Positions 34,452 through 43,068 of a stretch of 64,000 bases of DNA are shown piece by piece. Under the pieces are notes generated by a model. The model had not been told where the DNA came from. It saw only the letters and a program-made list of their open reading frames with translations, and did not search any database. The stretch is from Roseiarcus sp963794655. GTDB lineage: Bacteria; Pseudomonadota; Alphaproteobacteria; Rhizobiales; Beijerinckiaceae. The first letter of the stretch is position 1. Every line of letters starts with the position of its first letter. The stretch is from positions 2,356,001 through 2,420,000 of the forward strand of contig CAWCEV010000006.1 in NCBI GenBank assembly GCA_963794655.1. Direction: 5' to 3'. Position numbers and translations under genes: made by a program.

Positions 34452-34676
34452 CTGACAAAATGAGAAGCCGATCGTTACGCGTGGTTTGTAGATTGCTCGA
34501 CTAGATCGAGAAGCGCTTCGGGAACTGCTGTGAAATGTCGCCAGCGTGACCTGTCACAGGCGAAGCGAAGGTTGGATTGAGCGAGTGCTGTTGAAAGCAG
34601 CTCGTCTGCGTTGTTCCGCGAGGCCGGGTTTAGGAATGCCTGGTGGAAGAGCGAACTTTTGGAGGGTATGACGGCG

Positions 34677-37600
34677 ATGCACATCAAGAACGTTGCTCAA
34701 AAGAATATGCGGTTATTGGCGTTGATTCTGCTTGCGGGAGCAGCTTCAGCCCACGGGCAAACCGCGACCGGCGAAGTCAGCGGGACGGTCACAGACCCTA
34801 CCAATGCAGCGATACCGCGAGCCTCCGTCACACTGTCGAGCGAGAGCACCAGCGTAAGCAGAACCGCGGTTGCCAATCAGGATGGACGTTTCATCTTTAC
34901 CAGCGTATTGGCCGGCGTCTACTCAGTCCACGTGGAAGCGCCCGGCTTTAAAGCGGCGGAAGAGAAAAACATAACCGTCCAGGTGAATCAGAACCTGGCT
35001 CTGAACTTCACGCTCAGCGTGGGTAACGTTGAAGAAAAGGTGGAGGTATCCGCGGGCGCGCAAGCCTTGCAGACGTCGAGTTCAGCCCTGGGAACTGTGA
35101 TCGATTCAAGAGCGGTGAATGATCTACCGCTCAACGGGCATAACTTCACCCAGCTCCTCACACTCACGCCTGGGGTGACACCGGTGCAGAATGAGCAGGG
35201 CGCGGGCAGCGGCACAGGTTATCAGCAGGATGTAAGCATCCCGGGCACCCCGACGTTCCGCCCGAACGTCAACGGGCAATGGAACCGCTCCAATCTGTAT
35301 TACCTCGATGGCATCTGGAATTCAACTAACGTGGCCAGTGGCTACGCGATCACGCCGATCATCGAGTCGGTGGAGGAATTCAAGGTTCAATCGCACAATG
35401 ACGATGCCGAATATGGCGGATCGATGGGAGGAACCATCAATCTCGTCTCCAAGAGCGGAACGTCGAATCTCCACGGATCGGCCTGGGAAGACGTGAGAAA
35501 TAACTTCTTCGATGCCAGGGACCCTTTCCTGGACGCACTAACCACCGGGCCGGCTCCCTACCACCAGAATGAATTCGGCGCGACCTTCGGAGGCCCGGTG
35601 TTCATCCCTAAGCTGTACGACGGGCGCAAGCACACCTTCTTTTTCTTTGCCTATGACGGCTGGCGCTACAGTAAACCAGACCAGACTTTCTACTATGTTC
35701 CGACCGATGCTGAGTTGGCTGGAGATTTCTCACAATCGTTGGTCGCCCAGAATATCTACGACCCCTCGACGTTAACCTCGAGCGCCACCTCACCCAGCGG
35801 TTTTACCGCTCAGCAATTTCCCGGCAACAAGATTCCGTCAAACCGTCTGGATCCCATGGCCGTGGCGTTTTTCAAAAACTACTGGGATAGGCCCAATTAT
35901 TCGAACCCCGCGCTACCGCAGTACAACGCACAGAATAATGCGCCGCTCACCGATACCAGCAATACCTACCAAATCAAGATCGATGAGAATCTCGGCTCGA
36001 AGGATATTCTTTCGGGGCGGTTTACTCATTTCCACACGATAGATTCCAACCCCATCACCAGGCTGCTGAGCACCCAGATAGACCGGCCTCGCGTCAATGT
36101 GGGGGGCGACTGGATCCACCAGTTCTCGCAATCGATTACCCTGGACGCGAAATTCGGTTACTCGCGCACACCCTACATTCAAAGCACGGTTTTCTCGAAT
36201 GGTTCCACCCCGGCAACCGGCGCAGGTTTTGCCGGAACGGCAACGTACGGAGTGCCGGCATTAGAACTTCAGGCGCCGTGGAGCAGTCCTTCGGGCGCGC
36301 AAAATCAGGGCGGCGTGGGAGAGGCGTTCATCAACCAGCAAGACCACGTCTATCAATCGGCCGGAGCGGTCTCCTGGCTGAAGGGCAAGCATTTCATGAC
36401 GGGCGGTTTTCAGTGGATCAACCAGTACTACGCCACGCCGTCTTACAACCAACAGTTTTACGCGTTCAACAATTCAACGACGCAGGATCCAAATTCGGTG
36501 GGAAAGACTGGGGCGTCGCTGGCGTCCGCGCTGCTCGGTGTGCCGGTAGGACAGACGTACATCGGCCAGAAGTGGACCGAATCGTTTTCGGAGTGGGGAA
36601 CGTTTTTCCAGGATCAATGGAAGGTTTCGCCGAAGCTGACAATTAACGTCGGCCTGCGCTATGACAAGCTAAACCCGATCTCCAATCTCAATGGAACGCT
36701 TTTTGGGGGTTTCGATGTGAACACCGGCATGTACGATATCAGCGGCACTTCCCTGCCGCCCGCCTGCGATACGGCAAAGGCAGCGCCCTGCATTCCGGGC
36801 GACGGCAATCTGGCCAATATCCCCGAGGGCAATCATATTGGGCTCGCTCCGTGTGCCTCGTATCGCTGCCCGCAGAACTTCAACTTCGGGCCTCATATTG
36901 GCGCCGCATACTCGATTGATACAAATACCGTGATTCGCGGAGGGTATGGATTGGTGTATGACGAATTTGCCGGGTTCATCCAGGACATGGCCGACCATGT
37001 CGGCAACTGGCCCGCGGCACAGACCGTATTCCAATCGCTGAACGGGACTCTGGGCCAGCCCCTTACCGAACTTAGCAGTTTGCAAACTCTGAGCGCTGCG
37101 CCCCTGCCAACCGCCGCCCCGTGGGGCACTCTGTTCTGGAACGCGGATCCCAAGAAACAGACACCCCTGTCGAACCAATGGAATGTGGAGATACAAAGGC
37201 AGGCGACCAGGCAGCTGACAGTTGCGGCCGGCTATGTCGGTAGTTCCACCCACCACCTGGATTACACCGGAGCTGCGAATCAGGCGGTGCAACCAAGCAC
37301 CGGGACACAGGCCCAGGTGGATGCGATGAGGCCGTGGCCCGGACAGGGCAATGTATTCTTCGGGCGGAGCATTGGGGCTTCGCGTTACAACTCCCTACAA
37401 CTGAGCGCTAACCAGCGGATGACCGACGGCCTGCAATTTTTGATTTCCTACACATGGTCGAGAGCTACGGACAACGGCGCCAGCGGGTTCCTCGCATCGG
37501 AGAACGGGCCCGGGGGAGGAGGCGCCGGCATTCAGGACTACTATCATCCATCGGCGAACGTTGGTCCATCCGCCTTCAATGTGCCCCAGTTCCTTTCCAC

Positions 37601-38132
37601 CAGCATGATTTATCAACTGCCCTTTGGCAGGGGCCGCCAATACCTGCGATCCGGACCCGCATCCTGGATCCTGGGCAACTGGCAGTCAAATTCCATCTTT
37701 AGCATTCGTTCCGGTCAACCGTTCAGCGTACTGGTGAACGGTGACGTGGCCAACGTGGGCGGCACGGTGTTTGGTATTGGATACGCCCGGGCCAACCAGA
37801 CGGGGAGCGCGCATGTTTCGCACCCGACCATCAAACAGTGGTTCAACACGTCAGCCTTCTCGGTGCCCAGTTACAGTTACGGCAATGCCCCGCGAAATAG
37901 TCTGAACAGCGATCACGTGACTCAATTCGACTACTCGATGTTCAAGCGTTTTCCGCTTTGGAACGAAGCCAGCTATCTTGAGTTTCGCGCGGAGGCATTC
38001 AACGTTCTCAACATCATCAACTACGCGGCCCCCAACAATACGCAAAATGCGGCCGGCTTTGGCACGGTCACGTCGCTTATCACGGGGAATCCTCCGCGCC
38101 AGTTGCAATTTACGTTGAAGATCAACTTTTAG
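34677..38132 (+). CDS. TonB-dependent receptor, Oar-like, complete
   Basis: About 1151 residues. After a signal peptide ('LLALILLAGAASAHGQ') comes a carboxypeptidase-regulatory-like Ig domain ('GEVSGTVTDPTNAAIPRASV', 'FTSVLAGVYSVHVEAPGFKA'). A plug domain follows ('VIDSRAVNDLPLNGHNFTQL', 'GSMGGTINLVSKSGTSNLHG'), and then a large beta-barrel ending 'LQFTLKINF' with the terminal Phe needed for insertion. The ATG at 34677 has GGAGGG 10 bases upstream; ATG 34668 is too close to it. This Oar-like class is the common outer-membrane importer of large oligosaccharides in Acidobacteriota. The gene is divergent from the isomerase, with two operator-like sites between them, so it probably belongs to the AraC regulon. 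Confidence 0.92.
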   Translation: MHIKNVAQKNMRLLALILLAGAASAHGQTATGEVSGTVTDPTNAAIPRASVTLSSESTSVSRTAVANQDGRFIFTSVLAGVYSVHVEAPGFKAAEEKNITVQVNQNLALNFTLSVGNVEEKVEVSAGAQALQTSSSALGTVIDSRAVNDLPLNGHNFTQLLTLTPGVTPVQNEQGAGSGTGYQQDVSIPGTPTFRPNVNGQWNRSNLYYLDGIWNSTNVASGYAITPIIESVEEFKVQSHNDDAEYGGSMGGTINLVSKSGTSNLHGSAWEDVRNNFFDARDPFLDALTTGPAPYHQNEFGATFGGPVFIPKLYDGRKHTFFFFAYDGWRYSKPDQTFYYVPTDAELAGDFSQSLVAQNIYDPSTLTSSATSPSGFTAQQFPGNKIPSNRLDPMAVAFFKNYWDRPNYSNPALPQYNAQNNAPLTDTSNTYQIKIDENLGSKDILSGRFTHFHTIDSNPITRLLSTQIDRPRVNVGGDWIHQFSQSITLDAKFGYSRTPYIQSTVFSNGSTPATGAGFAGTATYGVPALELQAPWSSPSGAQNQGGVGEAFINQQDHVYQSAGAVSWLKGKHFMTGGFQWINQYYATPSYNQQFYAFNNSTTQDPNSVGKTGASLASALLGVPVGQTYIGQKWTESFSEWGTFFQDQWKVSPKLTINVGLRYDKLNPISNLNGTLFGGFDVNTGMYDISGTSLPPACDTAKAAPCIPGDGNLANIPEGNHIGLAPCASYRCPQNFNFGPHIGAAYSIDTNTVIRGGYGLVYDEFAGFIQDMADHVGNWPAAQTVFQSLNGTLGQPLTELSSLQTLSAAPLPTAAPWGTLFWNADPKKQTPLSNQWNVEIQRQATRQLTVAAGYVGSSTHHLDYTGAANQAVQPSTGTQAQVDAMRPWPGQGNVFFGRSIGASRYNSLQLSANQRMTDGLQFLISYTWSRATDNGASGFLASENGPGGGGAGIQDYYHPSANVGPSAFNVPQFLSTSMIYQLPFGRGRQYLRSGPASWILGNWQSNSIFSIRSGQPFSVLVNGDVANVGGTVFGIGYARANQTGSAHVSHPTIKQWFNTSAFSVPSYSYGNAPRNSLNSDHVTQFDYSMFKRFPLWNEASYLEFRAEAFNVLNIINYAAPNNTQNAAGFGTVTSLITGNPPRQLQFTLKINF

Positions 38133-38232
38133 CCTGGCGGCCGCACTATTCTGTTGAGAGTGCCGGCCGTCGGGGCTTCGCTCCGTTCCCATGTGAACTC
38201 GCGGGGCACCGTTTGGATGGAGGTGCTTGAAT

Positions 38233-39447
38233 ATGAAGCGAGGCGGTGCCGGCCTGCACTTGATTTGGGTGGCATTCGTTTCTCTGCTCCTCCCTCTTTC
38301 TGTTCCCGGGCAGCAGCCGACCGCGACGCTCGATAGAGCACAGACACTGTATCGATCCGGGCGGTTCCAGCAGGCTGAAACCTTGTTGCGGCGGCTCACC
38401 GCTGCCGATCCTGGGAATTTCGACGCGCACCTACTGCTCGGAGAGTGTCTTGCCATGCAGCAGGAGCGATCCGCGGCCATCGAAGAGCTTACGGCGGCGA
38501 TTCGTCTCCGGCCCGGATCAGCGGTTGCGTACAACACGTTAGGCACGGTGCTTGGCCGGTTTCTGGAGACAGACGCGGCCCAGAAAGCTTTCACCCGCGC
38601 CATTGAACTGGATCCCCACATGGCGGAAGCCCATGTCGGCCTCGCGCTGCTTCTGGCCCAGGCCGGAGACCTGAAAGGCGCTGCGGGGCACCTGGATACT
38701 GCTATTGAGTTGGAGGGTTCGAAAGCAGGCGCCGCTGTACCTCACTACCTGCGAGGCAAGGTTGCCGTGGAGCAGAACGATTACGTGAAAGCAGCGGCGG
38801 AATTCCGGGCAGCTATCAAGGCCAGGCCCAATTACGCTGAAGCGCGGCTCATGCTCGGCGTGGCGCGGAGAGCCCTGTTGGATGACACCGGCGCCCTCAC
38901 CGCTTTCCGGAGGGCTGCGGACCTCGCCCCGCAGGACTTCCACGCTCAGTACGAACTCGGGTCCGAATATCTAAGCCTGGGCAAGCCTCAGGCGGCTGTA
39001 CCTTACCTCAAGAAGGCGCTCCTTCTCGCACCGGAAGACTGGGGGACTCTCTACAAGCTGCAGCGGGCCTTGCGCCAGGCTGGCGATGTAACGGAGGCGA
39101 ATGCGTACGAGGTTCGTCTTCGCCAATTGGTGCACAAGGATGATCAAGCCGGCCAGCACTCCATGGAAGCGCAACGCGAAGACAATGAGGGAGTCGCCCT
39201 GGAAAAGCAGGGGGACGTTGTGGGCGCGCTGGAAAAATATCGTGCCGCCTGCGAGCTGGCCCCGGAGCAAGATGGCTACCGTCTCAACTTTGCCCTCGCC
39301 CTTTGCCGCTTGAACCGCTGGGATGAGGGTATAGCGGAAATGCGGGAGATCGTCCGCCGCGACCCCAACAATGCGGACGCTCAGCGCGCCCTCTACATCG
39401 CAGAGGACAAGGCCAGGTCGGCCAGCCGAGGCATTCCTCCGCGCTGA
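38233..39447 (+). CDS. Exported tetratricopeptide-repeat protein
   Basis: About 404 residues. A signal peptide ('LIWVAFVSLLLPLSVPGQ') is followed by at least eight TPR units, for example 'AQTLYRSGRFQQAETLLRRL', 'AAIEELTAAIRLRPGSAVAY', 'AQKAFTRAIELDPHMAEAHV' and 'ALEKYRAACELAPEQDGYRL'. TPR domains mediate protein-protein contact; no catalytic domain is present. The ATG at 38233 has GGAGGTG 7 bases upstream, a strong site. It lies 100 bases after the TonB receptor on the same strand. TPR proteins often follow TonB receptors in acidobacterial glycan loci, but the partner is unknown. Confidence 0.85.
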   Translation: MKRGGAGLHLIWVAFVSLLLPLSVPGQQPTATLDRAQTLYRSGRFQQAETLLRRLTAADPGNFDAHLLLGECLAMQQERSAAIEELTAAIRLRPGSAVAYNTLGTVLGRFLETDAAQKAFTRAIELDPHMAEAHVGLALLLAQAGDLKGAAGHLDTAIELEGSKAGAAVPHYLRGKVAVEQNDYVKAAAEFRAAIKARPNYAEARLMLGVARRALLDDTGALTAFRRAADLAPQDFHAQYELGSEYLSLGKPQAAVPYLKKALLLAPEDWGTLYKLQRALRQAGDVTEANAYEVRLRQLVHKDDQAGQHSMEAQREDNEGVALEKQGDVVGALEKYRAACELAPEQDGYRLNFALALCRLNRWDEGIAEMREIVRRDPNNADAQRALYIAEDKARSASRGIPPR

Positions 39448-39506
39448 GTGTTATCATCCGTCTGTTTCCGAGTCATTCCATATACAACGGCGGAGAAAAT
39501 TGAGTG

Positions 39507-40628
39507 ATGCAACGAAAAGTTTCCCGGCTAATGATTTTGAGTGCGATTGCAAGTGGTGCTGTGGTGGTTGCATTGTCCTCTAACGGTGATGGGCTGCTGC
39601 CGAATGCGGGCTCGGCCAAGGCCTATGCCGCCGAAGCACCGGCCGCTGTTCCTTTCAAAGTGGAGCGCCTGGATCCGGCGCTGGACCAGATCATTCCTTC
39701 TACGCCACGGCTGGAGAAGGTAGCCACAGGCCCTGGATTCAAATGGACCGAGGGTCCGGTGTGGATCCCGGCCGGCTATCTGCTGTTTGCCGAGATCCCC
39801 AGCAATAGCATTCGTAAGTGGACCCCAGGGGTGGGCGTGAGTGTTTTCATGCAGCCGAGCGGCTGGAAGGAGTCGACTCCCTTCACCGGTCCGGAGCCCG
39901 GTTCCAATGGCATGACGCTCGATAGCCGCGGCCGGTTGACGGTTTCCGGGCATGCGCAGCGCGACGTTTGGCGGCTGGAACAGATGAATCCCAAGGCGCA
40001 GATCACGGTGCTTGCGGATACCTACGAGGGTAAGCGTCTGAATAGTCCCAATGACCTGGTGTACAAGTCCGATGGGACGCTTTACTTCACGGATCCGCCG
40101 TACGGGCTGCCGAAATTGGAAAAGGATCCGACTAAGCAGTTGCCCTTCGCCGGGGTTTACCGGTTACCCGGCGCGCTCAATCATCAGCCTGGGGCCCCTC
40201 CCGACCATGCCGCGTTGCAGCTGCTGGTGAAGGATCTGCCCCGGCCGAACGGCATATGTTTCTCACCCGATGAGAAGTATCTCTACGTGAACAACTCCGA
40301 GCCGAAGAAGCTGTGGATGCGCTACACGGTCAAGGCCGATGGAACGCTCACGGACGGGAAGGTCTTCTTCGATGCGACCTCAGATACGCGGGTAGGCGCG
40401 CCCGACGGGATGAAGGTTGACCAAAGCGGAAATGTATATAGTGCGGGCCCTGGTGGAGTCTGGATCTTTTCTCCGGAAGGCAAACACATCGGTACACTCG
40501 ACATACCGGAGCGGGTAGGCAATGTGGCCTGGGGCGGCGCCGATCACAAGACGCTGTACGTCGCGGCGAGTTCCAGTATTTATCGCATTACCTTGAAGAT
40601 TCCAGGAACTTATCCGCACATCCGCTGA
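39507..40628 (+). CDS. SMP-30/gluconolactonase-family protein, exported
   Basis: A 373-residue beta-propeller hydrolase. A signal-like N-terminus and Ala-rich linker ('AKAYAAEAPAAVPFK') precede the propeller. It carries 'GFKWTEGPVWIPAGYLLFAE' (metal-ligand Glu), 'GSNGMTLDSRGRL', 'LNSPNDLVYKSDGTLYFTDP' (metal-ligand Asn), 'RPNGICFSPDEKYLYVNNS' and 'GAPDGMKVDQSGNVYSAGPG' (Asp), the usual calcium/zinc-binding set of SMP-30 lactonases. It should hydrolyse a sugar lactone in the periplasm, which fits the surrounding sugar genes. GGAG precedes the ATG at 39507; a GTG directly before it is also in frame. Confidence 0.85.
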   Translation: MQRKVSRLMILSAIASGAVVVALSSNGDGLLPNAGSAKAYAAEAPAAVPFKVERLDPALDQIIPSTPRLEKVATGPGFKWTEGPVWIPAGYLLFAEIPSNSIRKWTPGVGVSVFMQPSGWKESTPFTGPEPGSNGMTLDSRGRLTVSGHAQRDVWRLEQMNPKAQITVLADTYEGKRLNSPNDLVYKSDGTLYFTDPPYGLPKLEKDPTKQLPFAGVYRLPGALNHQPGAPPDHAALQLLVKDLPRPNGICFSPDEKYLYVNNSEPKKLWMRYTVKADGTLTDGKVFFDATSDTRVGAPDGMKVDQSGNVYSAGPGGVWIFSPEGKHIGTLDIPERVGNVAWGGADHKTLYVAASSSIYRITLKIPGTYPHIR

Positions 40629-40656
40629 ATCCAACGCCGAGGAGCAGGGAAGGACC

Positions 40657-41166
40657 ATGTCCACTGTTATCAGGCCGGCGGTTGCATCCGATATCGATGC
40701 GATCACGCGGATCTATGCGCACCATGTGCAGCACGGTACTGGCTCATTTGAAACCGAGCCACCCGATTCCGTGGAGATGGCCCGCCGCTGGAGCGAAGTG
40801 GAAGCCAGAGGCCTGCCCTGGCTGGTCGCCGAAGATGGTGGTGAGATTGGCGGATATGCCTATGCCGCCCCCTATCGAACGCGGCCGGCGTACCGGCACA
40901 CGGTGGAAGATTCCATCTACGTTCGCGCGGACCGGCTCGGCAGTGGCCTGGGCAGGCTGCTGATGCCGGCTTTGATTCGTGCGGTCCAGGCTTGCGGCAT
41001 GCGGCAGATGATCGCTGTGATCGGCGACAGCGCTAACCAACCGTCTATCACCTTGCACCGCCGGTTTGGTTTTCAGGAGGCTGGCGTGCTGAAAGATGTC
41101 GGATTCAAATTCGGGCGGTGGCTCGATACGGTGTTCATGCAGCGAAGTCTTATACAGGATGAGTAG
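40657..41166 (+). CDS. GNAT acetyltransferase, phosphinothricin-acetyltransferase-like
   Basis: A 169-residue GNAT protein. The start 'IRPAVASDIDAITRIYAHHV', the segment 'GTGSFETEPPD', 'YRHTVEDSIYVRADRLGSGL' with GRLLM (acetyl-CoA pyrophosphate loop) and 'GFQEAGVLKDVGFKFGRWLD' closely follow the PAT/Bar/MddA group. That group acetylates the amine of phosphinothricin, methionine sulfoximine or related amino acids. The native substrate is probably a toxic amino-acid analogue or a metabolite. It starts 28 bases after the SMP-30 gene. A terminator-like hairpin follows the stop. Confidence 0.88.
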   Translation: MSTVIRPAVASDIDAITRIYAHHVQHGTGSFETEPPDSVEMARRWSEVEARGLPWLVAEDGGEIGGYAYAAPYRTRPAYRHTVEDSIYVRADRLGSGLGRLLMPALIRAVQACGMRQMIAVIGDSANQPSITLHRRFGFQEAGVLKDVGFKFGRWLDTVFMQRSLIQDE

Positions 41167-41224
41167 GGGGTGGTTCAGACCTATGGATATAACAAGGGAT
41201 TTGATCGGCCTTTCCCAGGAGGAT

Positions 41225-41267
41225 CCCAGGTCTCAAACGCGAGACCTGGGGCACCCTTCCATTTTTT
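41225..41267 (+). terminator. Hairpin and T-run after the GNAT gene
   Basis: A perfect 10-bp stem (CCCAGGTCTC 41225-41234 with 41241-41250) closes a 6-base loop, and a T6 run follows at 41262-41267. The 11-base gap between stem and T-run is longer than ideal. It lies between the convergent GNAT and MaoC genes and could end both transcripts. Confidence 0.6.
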
Positions 41268-41398
41268 CCTTTAACTTCTAGTCGCGCGGGCAGGGGCGAG
41301 GAAGTTCGTTACGTCATCACGGACCCTTCATTTTTTCCTTTAACGTTCTGGTCGCGCGGGAAGGGGCGAGGAAATTGGTGATGGAGGTCATGACGACT
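41254..41398. repeat. Tandem partial duplication of the maoC-like 3' end
   Basis: The segment 41254-41310 repeats 41324-41380 with few differences: both read CCCTTC-ATTTTTTCCTTTAAC, then GTCGCGCGGG, then AGGGGCGAGGAA. The second copy is the functional 3' end of the MaoC-like gene. The first encodes a remnant 'NFLAPARATRS' followed by a stop. The offset is about 70 bp. Confidence 0.75.
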
Positions 41399-41799
41399 TC
41401 GTCTCGCTGGTTGTAGACGGTCGTCAGAGAGCGAACCATGCCATAGTTGGGGCGCGACGCCAGGAGACGCGTATGCAGAATTTCGGTCCTGGTGCGAATC
41501 GTGTCGCCTGGACGGACAGGCTTGGTCCAGCGCATTTCTTCTACACCGGCCCCAATCATTCCTCCGGAGACCCGGATCGCCTGCACCCGTTGGCGCATGG
41601 CAATGGCCGCGGTCAGCCATCCTGAGGCCGCAAGACCGTGAAAAAATGAATTTTGCCCGGCGGTTTCGTCGATGTGAAACGGTTGTGGATCGTACCGTTC
41701 TCCGAAACCGATGATCTCCTTCGCGGTGAGCCAATAGCTGTGTTCCGAATCGAAAGTTTGGCCCGGATAGAAATCTTCGAAGTAAAGTTCCTCGTCCAT
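41317..41799 (-). CDS. MaoC-like hot-dog dehydratase
   Basis: A 160-residue single hot-dog domain. The hydratase signature appears as 'YDPQPFHIDETAGQNSFFHG' (D-x4-H in an R-hydratase-like loop), then 'ASGWLTAAIAMR' and 'KPVRPGDTIRTRTEILHTR'. Members hydrate enoyl-CoAs; the acyl chain is unknown. A GGAGG precedes the ATG at 41799. It is followed downstream by a truncated copy of its own 3' end. The enol-lactonase-like gene on the same strand lies 48 bases upstream, so the two may be co-transcribed. Confidence 0.85.
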   Translation of the reverse strand: MDEELYFEDFYPGQTFDSEHSYWLTAKEIIGFGERYDPQPFHIDETAGQNSFFHGLAASGWLTAAIAMRQRVQAIRVSGGMIGAGVEEMRWTKPVRPGDTIRTRTEILHTRLLASRPNYGMVRSLTTVYNQRDEVVMTSITNFLAPSRATRTLKEKMKGP

Positions 41800-41847
41800 A
41801 ATCCTCCAAGCCGCAAAACTGTGATGCTTAGCATACCGCCCAAGCTA

Positions 41848-42624
41848 TCAAGAAAGAAAGTCGATGATCGCCTGGTTGAATCGGGGGGCGGCTTCTACAT
41901 TCGAGATGTGTGCGACTGGCAATGGGACCAGTGTGGCTCCTGGAATTTTCGCTTGGAGAAACTTTGCGTCGTCGAACGTCGTTGCCGGATCATGCTCGCC
42001 GGCAATCACCAAAGTGGGTACGCGAATGTCTTCGACCGACTTTCTCTGATCCATGTCGCGGATGGCTGCACCGACCAAGGTGTATCCCCTGGGATTCGTG
42101 GCGAGCAACATTGCACGGAAGGGGGCGATTGCGTCCGGAGATGCCTGGTGAAAGGCTGGGGTGAACCAGCGCCCGAGAGTTGCTTCAGTGATGGCAGCCA
42201 TTCCGTGCTGCGCAACATCGGCAAATCGTTGGTTCCATGATTCTGCCGTTCCGATTTTGGCGGCTGTGTTGCAGAGGATCAGGGATCGGAGGCGGTCCGG
42301 CGCGTTTGCTCCGAGCCATTGGCCAATCACTCCGCCAACGGACAGACCGCAGAAATGCACCTTGTCCAGGTGAAGCTCATCGAGCAGGGCCAGGACATCC
42401 TGGCCGAAGGTGCCGATCGTGCATGGCTCATCGATCAGGTCACTTTTTCCGTGGCCGCGCATGTCGTAGCGCAGTAGGTGAAACCTGCTCTCCAGGACTG
42501 CTAATTGCGGCTGCCACATCTCGATCGCGGTGCCTAGCGAGTTCGACATCATGAGCACGGGAGCATCGGTTTTCCCGCTCAGGGTATAGAAGAGCTGTGC
42601 TCCGTTCACTTCGGCTTTCGGCAT
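41848..42624 (-). CDS. pcaD: Alpha/beta hydrolase, 3-oxoadipate enol-lactonase-like
   Basis: A 258-residue hydrolase. The N-terminal 'VLMMSNSLGTAIEMWQPQLA', 'LLRYDMRGHGKSD', the nucleophile region 'VHFCGLSVGGVIGQWL' (Ser in G-L-S-V-G-G), 'LVIAGEHDPATTF' (Asp) and 'HISNVEAAPRFNQAIIDFL' (His) all match PcaD. That enzyme opens 3-oxoadipate enol-lactone in the beta-ketoadipate pathway. No other pca gene is nearby, so a different lactone or ester is possible. AGGAC lies before the ATG at 42624. It is on the same strand as the PKS/NRPS cluster 1.6 kb away, but a plus-strand gene separates them. Confidence 0.75.
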   Translation of the reverse strand: MPKAEVNGAQLFYTLSGKTDAPVLMMSNSLGTAIEMWQPQLAVLESRFHLLRYDMRGHGKSDLIDEPCTIGTFGQDVLALLDELHLDKVHFCGLSVGGVIGQWLGANAPDRLRSLILCNTAAKIGTAESWNQRFADVAQHGMAAITEATLGRWFTPAFHQASPDAIAPFRAMLLATNPRGYTLVGAAIRDMDQRKSVEDIRVPTLVIAGEHDPATTFDDAKFLQAKIPGATLVPLPVAHISNVEAAPRFNQAIIDFLS

Positions 42625-43068
42625 GAATTCGGTCCTCTTTGTTTTACCGGCGGATGATTTCCTACCCTGCGGCAAATGGTATCAGCTGGGGGAATCGCCG
42701 ATTGGCAAGCTAGCATCCGGATCGAGTGGGATGACCAAAGCCTCTGAGTGGCCCGGCGACACAACCAAGTGGAGTGGGGATGCCATTGGTAATCACGAAA
42801 CGTACTTTCCGGTTAGTGACCGAAGGGCCCGTGTCCAGAGCGGACAGCTATGGACGGCTTTCCCCCGTATTGAGTGCTCGTAAATTGGTATGCAGAATGT
42901 ATAATTGACGAATCTGGACATTTGACGTTGCTTCCGCCAGGAACTCCTCCGTTTGCTCGATCACCGGTCGTAGGTCGTTCACCGCGAACATGCTTTCCGC
43001 ACGGTGAGATTACAGAGAGGGCAGGCACTTGGGTGCTTCTTCTCGTATAGAAATCGGAGGATTTGCCG
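42625..43068. other. Divergent intergenic region before the methyltransferase
   Basis: No gene is supported. A perfect TATAAT lies at 42900-42905 and two TTGACG hexamers at 42905-42910 and 42922-42927, but no -35/-10 pair has correct spacing. The GGAGG at 43056-43060 serves the methyltransferase start. Otherwise nothing is recognised. Confidence 0.45.

Larger units (their letters stand above)
34124..34676. other. Divergent regulatory region, no gene
   Basis: This 550-bp gap separates the divergent isomerase and TonB-receptor genes. It holds two of the three 23-bp operator-like sites (34153-34175, 34429-34451). It also has a GAAGCGCTTC palindrome (34510-34519) and a GTGAC-CT-GTCAC inverted repeat (34546-34557). 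A 70-codon minus-strand frame at 34475-34687 has no recognisable protein features and is not called. Confidence 0.55.

Noticed and set aside
34475..34687. 70-codon minus-strand frame upstream of the TonB receptor
   Set aside because: Overlaps the TonB start and ribosome-binding site; no recognised domain and no ribosome-binding site of its own.
41848..42624. PcaD-like hydrolase as the missing thioesterase of the cluster
   Set aside because: Motifs fit enol-lactonase better, and a plus-strand gene separates it from the PKS; kept only as a weak possibility.
42900..42927. Promoter from TATAAT and two TTGACG hexamers before the methyltransferase
   Set aside because: The hexamers lie downstream of or overlap the TATAAT, so no -35/-10 pair has usable spacing.
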